Shown: positions 42,052 to 51,700 of the stretch, piece by piece | Position numbering within the stretch: the stretch's first letter is position 1 | How the letters are laid out: each line of letters begins with the position of its first letter | The notes under the pieces: model-generated | Databases searched by the model: none | What the model saw: only the letters and a program-made list of their open reading frames with translations | Told to the model about the DNA's origin: nothing | Made by a program: the position numbers and the translations under genes | Assembly (NCBI RefSeq): GCF_028609885.1 | Contig: NZ_CP063195.1 | Coordinates: forward strand, 682,001 to 746,000 | DNA from: Corynebacterium jeikeium | GTDB lineage: Bacteria > Actinomycetota > Actinomycetes > Mycobacteriales > Mycobacteriaceae | Direction: 5' to 3' | DNA length: 64,000 nt

Positions 42052-43281
42052 ATGCATGGCCTTTATATCCACGTCCCCTTTTGCTCCACCCGCTGTGGCT
42101 ACTGCGACTTCAACACGTACACCCCGCAGGAGCTCAGCGCGGCCGACGGCAGCGCTGTGGATGGCAACACCATCCCTGGCTACCTGGATGCCCTGGAACG
42201 CGAACTGGAGGTCGCCGCCGAGGTGTGGGATTACCCCGGCGAGGTACAGACCGTCTTCTTCGGTGGTGGCACGCCCTCCATGTTGGGCCACGAGGGGCTG
42301 GCCCGAGCGCTAAATGCTGCCCGCCGCACGATCGGCCTGGCAGCAGACGCGGAGGTCACCACCGAGGCGAACCCGGAATCCACCAGCCCGGAGTTCTTCG
42401 CAGGCTTGCGCGAGGCGGGTTTCAACCGCATCTCCTTAGGCATGCAGTCCGCGATGGGGCATGTGCTGAAGGTGCTGGAACGCCAGCACACCCCGGGCCG
42501 CCCGATCGAGGCGACCCGCGAGGCCAAGCGAGCAGGCTTCGAGCACATCAACCTGGATGTCATCTACGGCACCCCGACCGAGACCGATGAAGACCTGCGG
42601 CGCACCCTCGACGCCGTGCTGGAGGCCGACGTCGACCACGTTTCCGCCTACTCCCTGATCGTTGAGGACGGCACGGCCATGGCGCGCAAGGTGCGGCGCG
42701 GCGAGCTGCCCGCCCCGGACGAGGACACTCTCGCTGATCGTTATGACGCCATCGATGCCCGCCTGCGGGATGCCGGATTTAACTGGTACGAGGTCTCTAA
42801 CTGGGCCAAACCCGGCGGTGAATGCCAGCACAACCTGATCTATTGGCGCTCCGGTCAGTGGTGGGGCGCCGGGCCCGGCGCCCATGGATGCGTGCGGCTG
42901 CGTGGGGAGGGGCACAGCGAGTCTGGCCTGGTGAGGCTGGTGAATGCGAAGCGTCCGGCGACCTATTGGGATGGGCTGCTGGGGGAGGCCGAAGGGGCGT
43001 CAACAGGAAAGGATGGCCTACCCGTGCCAGGGTCGGTGGTGACGACAGAGCGCCTCACCAACGACGACCTGCGTACCGAACATGTGATGCTGCAGTTGCG
43101 TTTGGCTGAAGGGCTGAAGCTAGTCGGTAGTGATGAGAACGCTGAGCTGGCGCAGGTGATCGAGCGCTACACGGGCCTGGGCCTGCTGGATAAACACGGC
43201 GAGCGCCTAAGATTGACGGATAAAGGGCGCTACCTGGCCGACGGGATCGTCACGGACATTGTGTTGGCGCTCGGGCTTTAA
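42052..43281 (+). CDS. hemW: Radical SAM heme chaperone HemW
   Basis: Radical SAM protein with the HemW-type cluster motif CSTRCGYC (CxxxCxxC, residues ~11-18) and the following phenylalanine-to-cysteine pattern CDFNTY. Further markers are [10 protein letters not shown] and [14 protein letters not shown]. Long annotated as oxygen-independent coproporphyrinogen oxidase (HemN-like), but this class inserts heme into acceptor proteins. 409 aa, the normal length. The ATG at 42052 is preceded by TAGTAC/TACTAT -10-like hexamers, so it may be leaderless. hrcA follows. Confidence 0.93.
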   Translation: MHGLYIHVPFCSTRCGYCDFNTYTPQELSAADGSAVDGNTIPGYLDALERELEVAAEVWDYPGEVQTVFFGGGTPSMLGHEGLARALNAARRTIGLAADAEVTTEANPESTSPEFFAGLREAGFNRISLGMQSAMGHVLKVLERQHTPGRPIEATREAKRAGFEHINLDVIYGTPTETDEDLRRTLDAVLEADVDHVSAYSLIVEDGTAMARKVRRGELPAPDEDTLADRYDAIDARLRDAGFNWYEVSNWAKPGGECQHNLIYWRSGQWWGAGPGAHGCVRLRGEGHSESGLVRLVNAKRPATYWDGLLGEAEGASTGKDGLPVPGSVVTTERLTNDDLRTEHVMLQLRLAEGLKLVGSDENAELAQVIERYTGLGLLDKHGERLRLTDKGRYLADGIVTDIVLALGL

Positions 43282-43324
43282 GAGCCAATCGAGGCTGATC
43301 GGACTCACGCGAGGAGTGAAGGAT

Positions 43325-44350
43325 TTGTCGAGCGGAACGGAACACAGAAGAAACCAAGTGCTGCGGGCGATCGTCAGCGATTTCATCGCCTCGCACGAGC
43401 CGGTGGGCTCGAAGATGCTGGTGGATCGACACCAGCTGGGCGTTTCCTCCGCGACGATCCGCAACGACATGGCAGTGCTAGAGGCCGAGGGGTACATCAC
43501 TCAGCAGCATGCCTCCTCTGGACGCATCCCCACGGTAAAGGGCTACCGGCGCTTTGTGGACGGGATCCACGAGGTCAAGCCGCTGAGTACCCCGGAGCGC
43601 CGCGCGATCCTGGACTTCCTGGAACACGGTGTGGACCTGGAGGACGTGCTGCGCCGTAGCGTGCAGCTGCTATCCCAGCTGACCCGCCAGGTGGCCGTGG
43701 TCCAGATGCCGGATCTGCGGCGCGGGCGGGTGAAGCACTGCGAGCTGGTGAAGCTGGGCAGCCACCGCATCCTGCTGGTGTTGATCACCGACACTGGGCG
43801 CGTGGACCAGCGCAACGTGGACCTGGGGCAGCCGATCAGCGACGACGACCTGCCACGGTTGCGGGACCTGGTGAATTCCGCGATGGTAGGGCGCACCCTC
43901 GACGATGCGTGCACGAATATCGCTGCCCTAGCCAACGAGGCTAAGGGCAACAGCATGCCCGAGGAACTGCGCGACGTGGCGCTTGTGGTGACGACCGTGC
44001 TGGTGGAGACCCTGCTGGAGCGCCCGAATGACCGCCTGATCCTGGCAGGTACACCCAACCTGATGCGCACCAGCGAGCTCAGCCCAGTGGTGGAGGCCCT
44101 GGAAGAACAGGTGGTGGTGCTGAAACTGCTGAATAGCGTGCGCGACCTGCAGGTGCAGGTGAGCATCGGTGAGGAAAACGAGGACGAGGAGTTGCGCGGT
44201 GCCTCCGTCGTATCCGCCGGCTATGGCAATGCCAATGCGGTGCTCGGCGGCATGGGTGTGGTGGGGCCAACCCACCTGGACTACTCCGGCACCATTTCCT
44301 CTGTGACGGCCGTGGCGCACTACGTCTCGCGGATTTTGAGCGAAGAGTAG
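43325..44350 (+). CDS. hrcA: Heat-inducible transcription repressor HrcA
   Basis: Represses chaperonin operons at CIRCE elements, with activity set by GroEL. Winged-helix N-terminus: [46 protein letters not shown]. The TTG at 43325 gives 341 aa, the normal length, and lies 9 nt after GAGGAG; a GTG at 43316 abuts that site and is less likely. No CIRCE element was found in this window, so its targets (groES/groEL) are elsewhere. hrcA-dnaJ2 is the usual actinobacterial pair. Confidence 0.95.
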   Translation: MSSGTEHRRNQVLRAIVSDFIASHEPVGSKMLVDRHQLGVSSATIRNDMAVLEAEGYITQQHASSGRIPTVKGYRRFVDGIHEVKPLSTPERRAILDFLEHGVDLEDVLRRSVQLLSQLTRQVAVVQMPDLRRGRVKHCELVKLGSHRILLVLITDTGRVDQRNVDLGQPISDDDLPRLRDLVNSAMVGRTLDDACTNIAALANEAKGNSMPEELRDVALVVTTVLVETLLERPNDRLILAGTPNLMRTSELSPVVEALEEQVVVLKLLNSVRDLQVQVSIGEENEDEELRGASVVSAGYGNANAVLGGMGVVGPTHLDYSGTISSVTAVAHYVSRILSEE

Positions 44351-44430
44351 GAATAGTAGGATAGTGCAGTTGGTTAAGCACTAAAGACTGCAAGCAACTC
44401 AAAGACAGACGTGAAAAGGACCCGCTGAAC

Positions 44431-45576
44431 GTGGCTCGAGACTATTACGGAATCCTCGGTGTGGATCGCGACGCTACGGACGCCGAAATTAAGAAGGCGT
44501 ACCGCCGCCTAGCCCGCAAGTACCACCCGGACGTCAACCCTTCCGAGGAGGCCGCGGAGAAGTTCCGCGAGGCCTCCCTGGCCCAGGAGGTACTGACGGA
44601 CCCGCAGAAGCGCCAGATCGTGGATGCCGGTGGCGACCCGGAGGAGCAGGGCTTCGGCCAGCCGGGAGCCGGCGGATTCGGGGGCTTCTCCGGCGGCGGC
44701 CTGGGCGACATCTTCGACGCATTCTTCGGCGGTGGCGGCGGGGCACGCGGCCCGCGCGAGTCCCGCGTGCGCCGCGGCAACGATGCCCTGGTGCACTTGG
44801 AAGCCACGCTGGAGGAGATCTACGCAGGCATCGACCGCGAGATCACCGTGGAAACCGCTGTGCTGTGCGATGTGTGCGACGGCTCGGGATCGGCCTCCAA
44901 GGCAGCGCCGGTGACCTGCCCGACATGTCAGGGCGCGGGCGAGGTCATGGAGCTACAGAATTCTATGCTGGGCCGCGTGCAGGTGCGCCGTGCTTGCCAC
45001 CGCTGCGCGGGCACCGGCGAGATCATCCAGGATCCCTGTGAGAACTGCGCAGGCGACGGGCGCGTGCGCGACCGCCAGACCCTCAAGGTTTCCATCCCCG
45101 CTGGTATCTCCGACGGCATGCGCCTGCGCATGAGCGGCAAGGGTGAGGTCGGACCCGGTGGCGGCCCCGCCGGCGACCTGTACGTGGAAGTGCACGCTAC
45201 CGAGCACCCGTATTTCATCCGCGAGTCCGATGACCTGCACGTGAACTTGCAGGTACCGGCGGTAGACGCGGCCCTGGGTACCTCCGTGGAGGTCAAACTG
45301 CTGGACGATTCCATCGCCACCGTGGACGTCGCGCCGGGCACTCAGCCGGATGCCACAATCCGCCTGTCCGAGAAGGGCATGCCACACTTGCGCCGCGAGG
45401 GCCACGGTTCCCTGATCGCCCACGTGGAGGTCATGATCCCTACCGACCTCAACCACAAGCAGCGTGACCTGCTGGAGAAGCTGCGAGAAGCCAGCTCCCA
45501 GAACGCTGGCGTGGCTTCCAAGGACGAGTCCCATAGCGGTTTCTTCTCCCGCCTGCGCTCGAAGTTTGGCCGTTAG
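44431..45576 (+). CDS. dnaJ: Chaperone DnaJ (DnaJ2)
   Basis: Hsp70 co-chaperone. J domain with the HPD triad in [10 protein letters not shown] (~residues 30-39), a Gly/Phe region (~65-110), and four CxxCxGxG-type zinc motifs: [32 protein letters not shown]. The substrate-binding C-terminal domains follow. GTG start, 381 aa. Because it sits after hrcA rather than after dnaK-grpE it corresponds to the second DnaJ of actinobacteria. rsmE starts 3 bp downstream. Confidence 0.96.
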   Translation: MARDYYGILGVDRDATDAEIKKAYRRLARKYHPDVNPSEEAAEKFREASLAQEVLTDPQKRQIVDAGGDPEEQGFGQPGAGGFGGFSGGGLGDIFDAFFGGGGGARGPRESRVRRGNDALVHLEATLEEIYAGIDREITVETAVLCDVCDGSGSASKAAPVTCPTCQGAGEVMELQNSMLGRVQVRRACHRCAGTGEIIQDPCENCAGDGRVRDRQTLKVSIPAGISDGMRLRMSGKGEVGPGGGPAGDLYVEVHATEHPYFIRESDDLHVNLQVPAVDAALGTSVEVKLLDDSIATVDVAPGTQPDATIRLSEKGMPHLRREGHGSLIAHVEVMIPTDLNHKQRDLLEKLREASSQNAGVASKDESHSGFFSRLRSKFGR

Positions 45577-45579
45577 CCC

Positions 45580-46392
45580 ATGACAGATCCGGTGTTCGTC
45601 CACCCCATTCCCGAGCCGGTTGTTGTCGGCGATCGCTTCCGTTTGACCGGTGCGGAGGCCAAGCACGCCTCCGTCAAGCGCCTCGAAGTGGGCGAGGGGT
45701 TGGTCATCACCGATGGCGCCACACGCGCGGTGCAAGGTTCTTTTCTTGGGGACGCCACCGTGGAGGTCGCTGACATTCTTGAGCTTCCCACCCCGAACCC
45801 ACGGGTGACGGTAGTACAGGCGATTCCAAAGTCAGACCGGGCGGAACTGGCCGTGGATCTGGCGGTACAGGCGGGCGCAGATCGGATTGTGCCGTGGGCC
45901 GCCCGCAGGGCTATCGCAAAGTGGGATGGCAAGGAGGCTAAGGCCCACGCGAAATGGGACAACGCAGCCCGCGCGGCGGCTAAGCAGTCCCGTCGCCTGC
46001 AGATCCCAGAGGTGACGCAGCTGGTGCGCAGCCCGCAGGAGCTGGCGCGGGTGCTGGGGCTGGGGGAGGCCGGCACCGCTGCGAGCGGTGTCGGTGGTGG
46101 CAGCGGCACCAGCACCGTCCGCGTGCTGGTGCTGCACGAGGAGGCCACCGAGCCGTTGCCCGCGGCCGTCAGCGCGGCGGTGAATGGCGACGACGCCAAC
46201 GGCAGCGAAGCTGCCGCAACCGAGATCGCCCTCGTCGTCGGCCCCGAGGGCGGCATCAGCCCGGAGGAACTCGCCGAATTTGAGCAGCTGGGAGCCACCC
46301 CGGTCCGCCTGGGGCCGGAAGTTCTGCGCACCGCCACCGCTGCAGCCGTGGCGCTGGGAGCCATCGGCGCTGTCACGGACCGTTGGCGGTAG
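45580..46392 (+). CDS. rsmE: 16S rRNA m3U1498 methyltransferase
   Basis: SPOUT-class methyltransferase modifying U1498 in the decoding region. N-terminal PUA-like domain (RLTGAEAKHASVKRLEVGEGL), then QAIPKSDRAELAVDLAVQAGADRIVPW and the SAM-binding knot VVGPEGGISPEELAEFEQLGA and LGPEVLRTATAA. At 270 aa it carries an insertion of ~25 residues before the knot (GLGEAGTAASGVGGGSGTS). ATG at 45580, probably co-translated with dnaJ; its end overlaps the phoH promoter. Confidence 0.93.
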   Translation: MTDPVFVHPIPEPVVVGDRFRLTGAEAKHASVKRLEVGEGLVITDGATRAVQGSFLGDATVEVADILELPTPNPRVTVVQAIPKSDRAELAVDLAVQAGADRIVPWAARRAIAKWDGKEAKAHAKWDNAARAAAKQSRRLQIPEVTQLVRSPQELARVLGLGEAGTAASGVGGGSGTSTVRVLVLHEEATEPLPAAVSAAVNGDDANGSEAAATEIALVVGPEGGISPEELAEFEQLGATPVRLGPEVLRTATAAAVALGAIGAVTDRWR

Positions 46393-46403
46393 GATCGATA
46401 CAC

Positions 46404-47399
46404 ATGACGTCACCCAACTCCGCTAGGTCACCGCGCCCCCGCGTAGCCAGCTCTACCGTGGAGCTCGACCCGGAATCGGTTCTGGACGTCGCCGGCCCGG
46501 CAGATGAGAACCTGCGGGTGCTGGAGCACGCCTTCGATGCGGACATCCTGACCCGCGGCAACCGCGTGACGATCCGCGGCGAGGCCTCCGAGGTATCCCA
46601 GGCGCGCCGCGTGTTGCAGGAGATGATCAACCTGGTCAGCCGAGGCCACGCGGTGGATCCAGCTGCCACGAAGCGCGCGATCACTCTGGTGGAGGAACAA
46701 GCCCCGGCGCTGGTTTCCAGCAGCGACTCCGCACCCATCGTCTCCTACCGTGGCAAGACGGTGCGTCCGAAGACCCCTGGCCAGCAGGAATACGTGGAGG
46801 CCATCGACGAGGACGCGATCGTATTTGGCATCGGTCCAGCCGGTACGGGCAAAACGTATCTGGCCATGGCCAAGGCCGTACAGGCCCTGCAGGCCAAGGA
46901 CGTTAATCGGATTATCCTGACCCGCCCGGCCGTGGAGGCAGGGGAGAAGCTGGGTTTTCTGCCCGGCACGCTGAGCGACAAGATCGACCCCTACTTGCGC
47001 CCGCTGCACGACGCGCTGCGGGAAATGGTGGACCCGGAGACGATCCCCCGGCTGATGGATACCGGCGTGATTGAAGTCGCGCCCTTGGCCTACATGCGCG
47101 GCCGGACGCTTAATGATTCCTTCGTAGTCCTGGACGAGGCACAGAACACCACCCCGGCGCAGATGAAGATGTTCCTGACCCGCCTAGGGTTTGGCTCCAA
47201 GATGGTGGTTACTGGCGACTTGAGCCAGGTGGATCTGCCGAACCGCCAGGAGTCCGGCCTGAAGGTTGCCCGCCAGGTTCTGCAGGGAGTGGATGGCGTG
47301 TCGATCATTAACTTGGATTCCGACGACGTCGTGCGCCACCGGTTGGTCTCCAAGATCGTGGAAGCCTACGGCACCTACGAGCTAGACAATGAGATCTAA
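46404..47399 (+). CDS. phoH: PhoH-like ATPase
   Basis: Cytoplasmic P-loop ATPase related to RNA helicases, commonly paired with ybeY and thought to act on RNA. Walker A is [11 protein letters not shown] (~residue 149) and Walker B-like [13 protein letters not shown]. The N-terminus holds a small KH-like segment. The ATG at 46404 gives 331 aa; TAGGAT 8 nt upstream suggests a leaderless transcript. The stop codon is the first of a series of 11-bp repeats. Order phoH-ybeY-CBS-era is standard. Confidence 0.94.
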   Translation: MTSPNSARSPRPRVASSTVELDPESVLDVAGPADENLRVLEHAFDADILTRGNRVTIRGEASEVSQARRVLQEMINLVSRGHAVDPAATKRAITLVEEQAPALVSSSDSAPIVSYRGKTVRPKTPGQQEYVEAIDEDAIVFGIGPAGTGKTYLAMAKAVQALQAKDVNRIILTRPAVEAGEKLGFLPGTLSDKIDPYLRPLHDALREMVDPETIPRLMDTGVIEVAPLAYMRGRTLNDSFVVLDEAQNTTPAQMKMFLTRLGFGSKMVVTGDLSQVDLPNRQESGLKVARQVLQGVDGVSIINLDSDDVVRHRLVSKIVEAYGTYELDNEI

Positions 47400-47456
47400 C
47401 GGAGATCTAACGGAGATCTAGCGGCAATCTAGCGGCAATCTAGCGGAAATCTAACG
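47391..47456 (+). repeat. Six tandem 11-bp repeats beginning at the phoH stop codon
   Basis: Units GAGATCTAACG (47391, 47402), GAGATCTAGCG (47413), GCAATCTAGCG (47424, 47435) and GAAATCTAACG (47446). The first unit encodes the final Glu-Ile-stop of phoH. Because 11 is not a multiple of 3, the TAA/TAG in successive units gives stops in all three frames. Confidence 0.93.
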
Positions 47457-47487
47457 GCAAGCACGAACTACCAAAGGCAAGCATCCC

Positions 47488-48036
47488 ATGAGCATCGAAG
47501 TTTTTAACGAATCCGGCCGCGGCGAGGTCAACGAGGAAGAGCTGATCGACGTCGCCCGCTACGCACTGTGGACCCTCGACGTTCACCCGGCAGCCGAGCT
47601 ATCTATCCACATTGTCGACCTGGAAACCATCGAGGACCTGCACGTTAGGTGGATGGATCTGCCCGGCCCTACCGATGTGATGAGCTTTCCGATGGACGAA
47701 TTGACGCCGGGTTGGGGCCGCAAGGATGCGGCGGAACCCTCCCCGGCGATGTTGGGCGACATCATGCTGTGCCCCGACTTTGCTGAAGGTCAGGCGACCC
47801 GTGCAGGCCACTCCCTGGCCCACGAGCTTGACCTGCTGACCGTCCACGGGGTGCTGCACCTGCTGGGCTTCGACCACGTCACCCCGGAAGATGAGCAAAA
47901 GATGTTCGCCTTGCAGAATGAGATCCTGGCTAATTGGTATGACTCCCAGGAGGAGCGCGGCGTGAGCTTCGCTCCGAAGCCGACTGGCGCCGGGGCCTTC
48001 CCCAGCGCTGCGGACCGCGACGACACTCAAAACTAG
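47488..48036 (+). CDS. ybeY: Endoribonuclease YbeY (rRNA maturation)
   Basis: Zinc-dependent RNase needed for 16S rRNA 3'-end maturation and ribosome quality control. The family metal motif [11 protein letters not shown] (HxxxHxxxxxH) is at residues ~114-124, preceded by [10 protein letters not shown] and [14 protein letters not shown] at 47488; 182 aa with a C-terminal extension of ~30 residues beyond the family core. The CBS gene starts 12 bp later. Confidence 0.96.
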   Translation: MSIEVFNESGRGEVNEEELIDVARYALWTLDVHPAAELSIHIVDLETIEDLHVRWMDLPGPTDVMSFPMDELTPGWGRKDAAEPSPAMLGDIMLCPDFAEGQATRAGHSLAHELDLLTVHGVLHLLGFDHVTPEDEQKMFALQNEILANWYDSQEERGVSFAPKPTGAGAFPSAADRDDTQN

Positions 48037-48048
48037 AAGCTTCGAAAG

Positions 48049-49464
48049 ATGACGATCGACATCCCCTTATCCATCCCGTTTGCGATCCTTGCGCTCTTCT
48101 TAGGCGGTGTGCTGTCGCTGGTGGAAACGGCAGTGTCATCGCTCTCCGCAGCGCGGGTGGAGAACCTGGTGAAGGAGGATCGCCCGGGTGCTGCCCGACT
48201 GGAGCGGGTGCTCGAGGGGCGGGCTGGCCACATTAACCTGCTGGTGCTGCTCCGCACCATTTGCGAGGTCTCCGGCGCGGTGCTGGCCGCCGCCGCCTGC
48301 GTGGAGCTGATGGGTTCGCGCGGCTGGGCATTCGCCACCGCCATCGTGATCGTCACGCTACTGACATTCATTCTGATCGGCGTGCTCTCCCGCACGCTCG
48401 GTCGACAGAACCCGTACACCATTAGTCTGGCGACTGCGCCGATTCTGCTGGGGCTATCCAAGCTGCTGGGGCCAATCGCAAAGTTGCTGGTCGGTGCCGG
48501 TAATGTGCTGACGCCCGGCCGGGGTTTCCGCAACGGCCCCTTCGCCTCCGAAATTGAGCTGCGCGAAATGGTGGACATCGCCTCCGAACGCGGCGTTGTG
48601 GAGATGGACGAGAGGCGGATGATCCAATCCGTCTTTGACCTCGCCGACACCTCGGCGCGCTCCGTGATGGTGCCGCGGCCAGAGATGGTGTGGATCGAGG
48701 CCGATAAGACCGCCGGCCAAGCCACCAGCCTGTGCGTGCGCACCGGTCTTTCCCGGCTGCCCGTGGTGGGGGATGACGTGGACGACATTGTGGGCGTCAT
48801 TTACCTCAAAGACCTCATTGCCGAGACCTATCACATGACCGACGGCGGCAGCTCCATCCGCGTGCGAGACTGCATGCGGCCCGCCGTGTTCGTACCGGAT
48901 TCGAAAAAACTGGACGACCTGCTGGAGGACATGCAGCGCGACCAGATTCACATTGCCATGCTTATCGACGAATACGGTGCCGTGGCGGGGCTGATTTCCA
49001 TCGAGGACATCCTGGAGGAGATCGTCGGCGAGATTACCGACGAGTACGATACGTCGGAGCAAGCGCCGATCGAGCCGCTGGAGGACGGCAGCTACCGGGT
49101 GCAGGCGCGCCTGTCGCTTGAGGAGCTCGAGGAGCTATTCGAGGACGTGGAGTTCAGCGATGAGCAGCACGAGGAAGTGGATACCGTCTACGGCCTTGGG
49201 GCCTTCGAGCTGGGCAGGGTGCCGATCCCAGGGGCGGAGATTTCCACAGCCGGTCTGCATCTTCGCTACGAGGGCGGACGCGACCGCCGTGGGCGCGTGA
49301 AGATCCGTACCGCCGTGGTGACTCGCGAACAGCAGCCTGAGGGCACTGTTGATGCCGACCGCGATGGTGGGGCTGCGGAAGGGACGGCCGTGGCGGCGTC
49401 CACAAGAAACAGTGGCCAAGATAAACCCCAAGATAAGAGCGCTAGCGATAAAGCACAGCAATAA
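48049..49464 (+). CDS. CNNM/CorC-type transporter-associated protein with CBS domains
   Basis: Hemolysin-family layout: CNNM (DUF21) membrane domain with about three to four helices (~1-130), paired CBS domains (~200-330; VMVPRPEMVWIEAD, GLSRLPVVGDDVDDIVGVIYLKDL, IAMLIDEYGAVAGLISIEDILEEIVGEI), then the CorC_HlyC domain (~345-430) and a disordered tail. Relatives take part in magnesium/cobalt efflux or copper sensitivity; the ion is not evident here. 471 aa. It lies between ybeY and era as in mycobacteria (Rv2366c). Confidence 0.92.
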   Translation: MTIDIPLSIPFAILALFLGGVLSLVETAVSSLSAARVENLVKEDRPGAARLERVLEGRAGHINLLVLLRTICEVSGAVLAAAACVELMGSRGWAFATAIVIVTLLTFILIGVLSRTLGRQNPYTISLATAPILLGLSKLLGPIAKLLVGAGNVLTPGRGFRNGPFASEIELREMVDIASERGVVEMDERRMIQSVFDLADTSARSVMVPRPEMVWIEADKTAGQATSLCVRTGLSRLPVVGDDVDDIVGVIYLKDLIAETYHMTDGGSSIRVRDCMRPAVFVPDSKKLDDLLEDMQRDQIHIAMLIDEYGAVAGLISIEDILEEIVGEITDEYDTSEQAPIEPLEDGSYRVQARLSLEELEELFEDVEFSDEQHEEVDTVYGLGAFELGRVPIPGAEISTAGLHLRYEGGRDRRGRVKIRTAVVTREQQPEGTVDADRDGGAAEGTAVAASTRNSGQDKPQDKSASDKAQQ

Positions 49465-49474
49465 GAGATACTTG

Positions 49475-50485
49475 ATGACCATGAACGATCCTTACATCCC
49501 CGAAGATCCCTTCGACCCGGGCGCAGGAATGCCCGAAGGGGCGGGCGTGGCGCCTGAAGAGATGGAAGTGCCGGAGGAATACCGTGCCCCCGAAGGCTTC
49601 CGCTCCGGGTTTGTCAGCTTCGTCGGCCGCCCAAACACCGGCAAGTCCACTCTGACGAACGCGCTGGTGGGGGAGAAGATCGCCATCACCGCCGACCAGC
49701 CGGAGACCACCCGCCACCCGATCCGTGGCATTGTCCACCGCGAGGACGCCCAGATCATTTTGGTGGACACCCCCGGCCTGCACCGCCCGCGCACTTTGCT
49801 CGGCGAGCGCCTGAACGAGGTAGTTAAAGAGACGTACTCGGATGTGGACGTCATCGCCATGTGCGTACCCGCAGACGAGAAGATTGGCCCGGGGGATCGC
49901 TGGATTGTGGACGCCGTTCGTTCCGTCGCACCGAAGACCCCGCTGATCGGTGTGGTGACCAAGTTGGACAAGGTTTCCAAGGATCAAGTCGGCGCGCAAC
50001 TCCTGGCGCTGCACGAACTGCTGGACGGGGCGGACGTGGTGCCGGTTTCTTCCACCAAGCAGGTACAGCTGGATGTGCTGCTGGATGTGCTGCGCGACCA
50101 GCTGCCGGAGGGGCCGAAGTTCTACCCGGACGACCACGTGACTGATGACGACCGCGATACCCGCATGGCGGAGCTGATCCGCGAAGCTGCGCTGGAAGGG
50201 TTGCACGAAGAATTGCCGCACTCTGTGGCCGTGCAGATCGAAGAGGTCGTGCCGAACCCGCAACGCGAGGGCGTGCTGGACGTGCACGCGGTGATTTTTG
50301 TGGAGCGCGAAGGGCAGAAAGCAATTCTGCGAGGCAAGGACGGTCGGCGCCTGTCGCGCATCGTCCACCGCTCGCGGCTGGAAATCGTGAAGATGCTGGA
50401 CCAGAACATCTACCTGGACGTGCACATTAAGGTGGCGAAGAACTGGCAGTCGGATCCGAAGCAGTTGGGGCGGATGGGGTTCTAG
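49475..50485 (+). CDS. era: GTPase Era
   Basis: GTPase binding 16S rRNA 3' end for 30S assembly. G1 GRPNTGKS (~residue 51), switch G2 ETTRHPIRGI, G3 DTPG, G4 TKLD (in place of NKxD), and a C-terminal KH domain with GKDGRRLSRIVHRSRLEI. The start is ATG at 49475 (336 aa), 6 nt after AAGAGA; another ATG at 49481 is possible. Both give an acidic ~38-residue extension ahead of the G domain, which classical Era (~300 aa) lacks. Confidence 0.95.
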   Translation: MTMNDPYIPEDPFDPGAGMPEGAGVAPEEMEVPEEYRAPEGFRSGFVSFVGRPNTGKSTLTNALVGEKIAITADQPETTRHPIRGIVHREDAQIILVDTPGLHRPRTLLGERLNEVVKETYSDVDVIAMCVPADEKIGPGDRWIVDAVRSVAPKTPLIGVVTKLDKVSKDQVGAQLLALHELLDGADVVPVSSTKQVQLDVLLDVLRDQLPEGPKFYPDDHVTDDDRDTRMAELIREAALEGLHEELPHSVAVQIEEVVPNPQREGVLDVHAVIFVEREGQKAILRGKDGRRLSRIVHRSRLEIVKMLDQNIYLDVHIKVAKNWQSDPKQLGRMGF

Positions 50486-50611
50486 GGGTACTTCCCCTGT
50501 GCGCGGAAGCGAAGTGCGATACGTTGGTTTAGACCTTGATTTTGAACATTCGTGGCGCACACCGCGCCCCCTAACCAGGCGCATGGCTTGCGTCGCTAAG
50601 AAAGGCTACTA

Positions 50612-51250
50612 GTGACAACCCCGTCTAACCCCTACGGTTCCGATGATTCCGGCAAGCACTCGGCGGACGGCGCTGGCTATGGCGCCGGCGACAACGGTGG
50701 CTTGAACAACGGTTTCGGCCCGGATCAAACCCCGGATCAAACCCAGGACTATTCCCAGGGCTTCGGCCAGTATGGCCAGGATCCGTACGGTCAGCAGGGC
50801 CAGTACTCTCAGCCAGGCGCTTATGGCCAGCAGGATCCCTTTGCTCAGCAGAACCAGCCGCAGGGCGCAGCCGACTTCCAGGCTTACCCGAACCAGCAGA
50901 TGGCGAACTCGACGGGCGCTGATAACGACGGTTTCTTTTCTGCCCTGTTCGACTTCAGCTTCACCCGCTACGTCACCCCGTCCGTGGTGAAGGTGCTGTA
51001 CATCCTGTTGATGATCGTTGTTGGCCTGTTTGTTCTGCTGGGCATCATTGCCCTGTTGGCAGCGATGGCGCAGGACGCTTCCGCAATCCTCCTGGCGCTC
51101 ATCGGCATCCCACTGGTGCTCCTCGGCGCCGTTGCATGGCTGGCGTTCTACCGCGTTGGTCTGGAGGTCGCTGTGTCCATCATCCGCACTGCGCAGTCGG
51201 TGCAGTCCATCGACGAGCGACAGGCGCGTACTTCGACCAACGGGAGCTAG
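50612..51250 (+). CDS. DUF4282 membrane protein with Gln/Tyr-rich N-terminus
   Basis: The N-terminal ~100 residues are low-complexity (GYGQDPYGQQGQYSQ-like); a DUF4282 domain follows: GFFSALFDFSFTRYVTPSVVKVLYI and two membrane helices (~132-160 and ~165-185), then a helical tail VGLEVAVSIIRTAQSVQSI. GTG start at 50612, 212 aa. The next gene is a shorter paralogue 3 bp downstream. Function unknown. Confidence 0.82.
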   Translation: MTTPSNPYGSDDSGKHSADGAGYGAGDNGGLNNGFGPDQTPDQTQDYSQGFGQYGQDPYGQQGQYSQPGAYGQQDPFAQQNQPQGAADFQAYPNQQMANSTGADNDGFFSALFDFSFTRYVTPSVVKVLYILLMIVVGLFVLLGIIALLAAMAQDASAILLALIGIPLVLLGAVAWLAFYRVGLEVAVSIIRTAQSVQSIDERQARTSTNGS

Positions 51251-51253
51251 CCG

Positions 51254-51637
51254 ATGGGAAACGAATCTTTTCTTTCTGGGCTATTCGACGTTAGTTTTCA
51301 GAAGTACACGACCCGCTCATTTCTGCGGGTGCTGTACATCATCGCCATGGTTGTGATCGGACTGTACCTGCTGTTCTCTTTGATCGGAACCTGGACCGGC
51401 AGTTCTATCCTTGACTTCTCCGCATATAGTGATAGCACCGTTCAAGGTGAGAATAAGTACGAGTTCTCCATGGGCGGTGGGGATTCCGTTGGAGGCAAGT
51501 TGATTTCCTCCGTGGTCTCGATCTTCCAGGCCATCGTCAACCTGGCGACTGTTCGTATCGTCTTGGAGGTTTTCGTGGCTCTGACCAACACGGCCGCCGC
51601 TTGGGCCCGTATTAAGCAGCGAGGCATGTCCGCTTAG
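51254..51637 (+). CDS. DUF4282 membrane protein, short paralogue
   Basis: 127 aa. FLSGLFDVSFQKYTTRSFLRVLYI aligns directly with the domain start of the preceding protein; a membrane helix follows (~28-48). Between it and a second hydrophobic segment (~85-105) lies a polar loop (~50-82) that the paralogue lacks. It has no low-complexity head. ATG at 51254, 3 bp after its neighbour, so the two probably form a complex or arose by tandem duplication. Confidence 0.8.
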   Translation: MGNESFLSGLFDVSFQKYTTRSFLRVLYIIAMVVIGLYLLFSLIGTWTGSSILDFSAYSDSTVQGENKYEFSMGGGDSVGGKLISSVVSIFQAIVNLATVRIVLEVFVALTNTAAAWARIKQRGMSA

Positions 51638-51686
51638 CCTGGCTTAGTCCAAGCTGGTCTACGCCCGAGCACTTTTGGGCAAGCGC

Positions 51687-51692
51687 TATACT
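51687..51692 (+). promoter_or_regulatory. -10 hexamer of recO, leaderless spacing
   Basis: TATACT ends 8 nt before the recO ATG at 51701. This predicts a transcript starting at or next to the start codon. Confidence 0.5.
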
Positions 51693-51700
51693 TGCTGCCT

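Noticed and set aside
44351-44430. Possible CIRCE operator in the hrcA-dnaJ spacer
   Set aside because: Only TTAAGCACT-like fragments are present; the 9-bp inverted repeat TTAGCACTC-N9-GAGTGCTAA is absent here and upstream of hrcA.
47391-47456. 11-bp repeats considered as a CRISPR or iteron array
   Set aside because: No spacers, too short for CRISPR, and no replication gene nearby; the first unit is phoH coding sequence, pointing to slippage.
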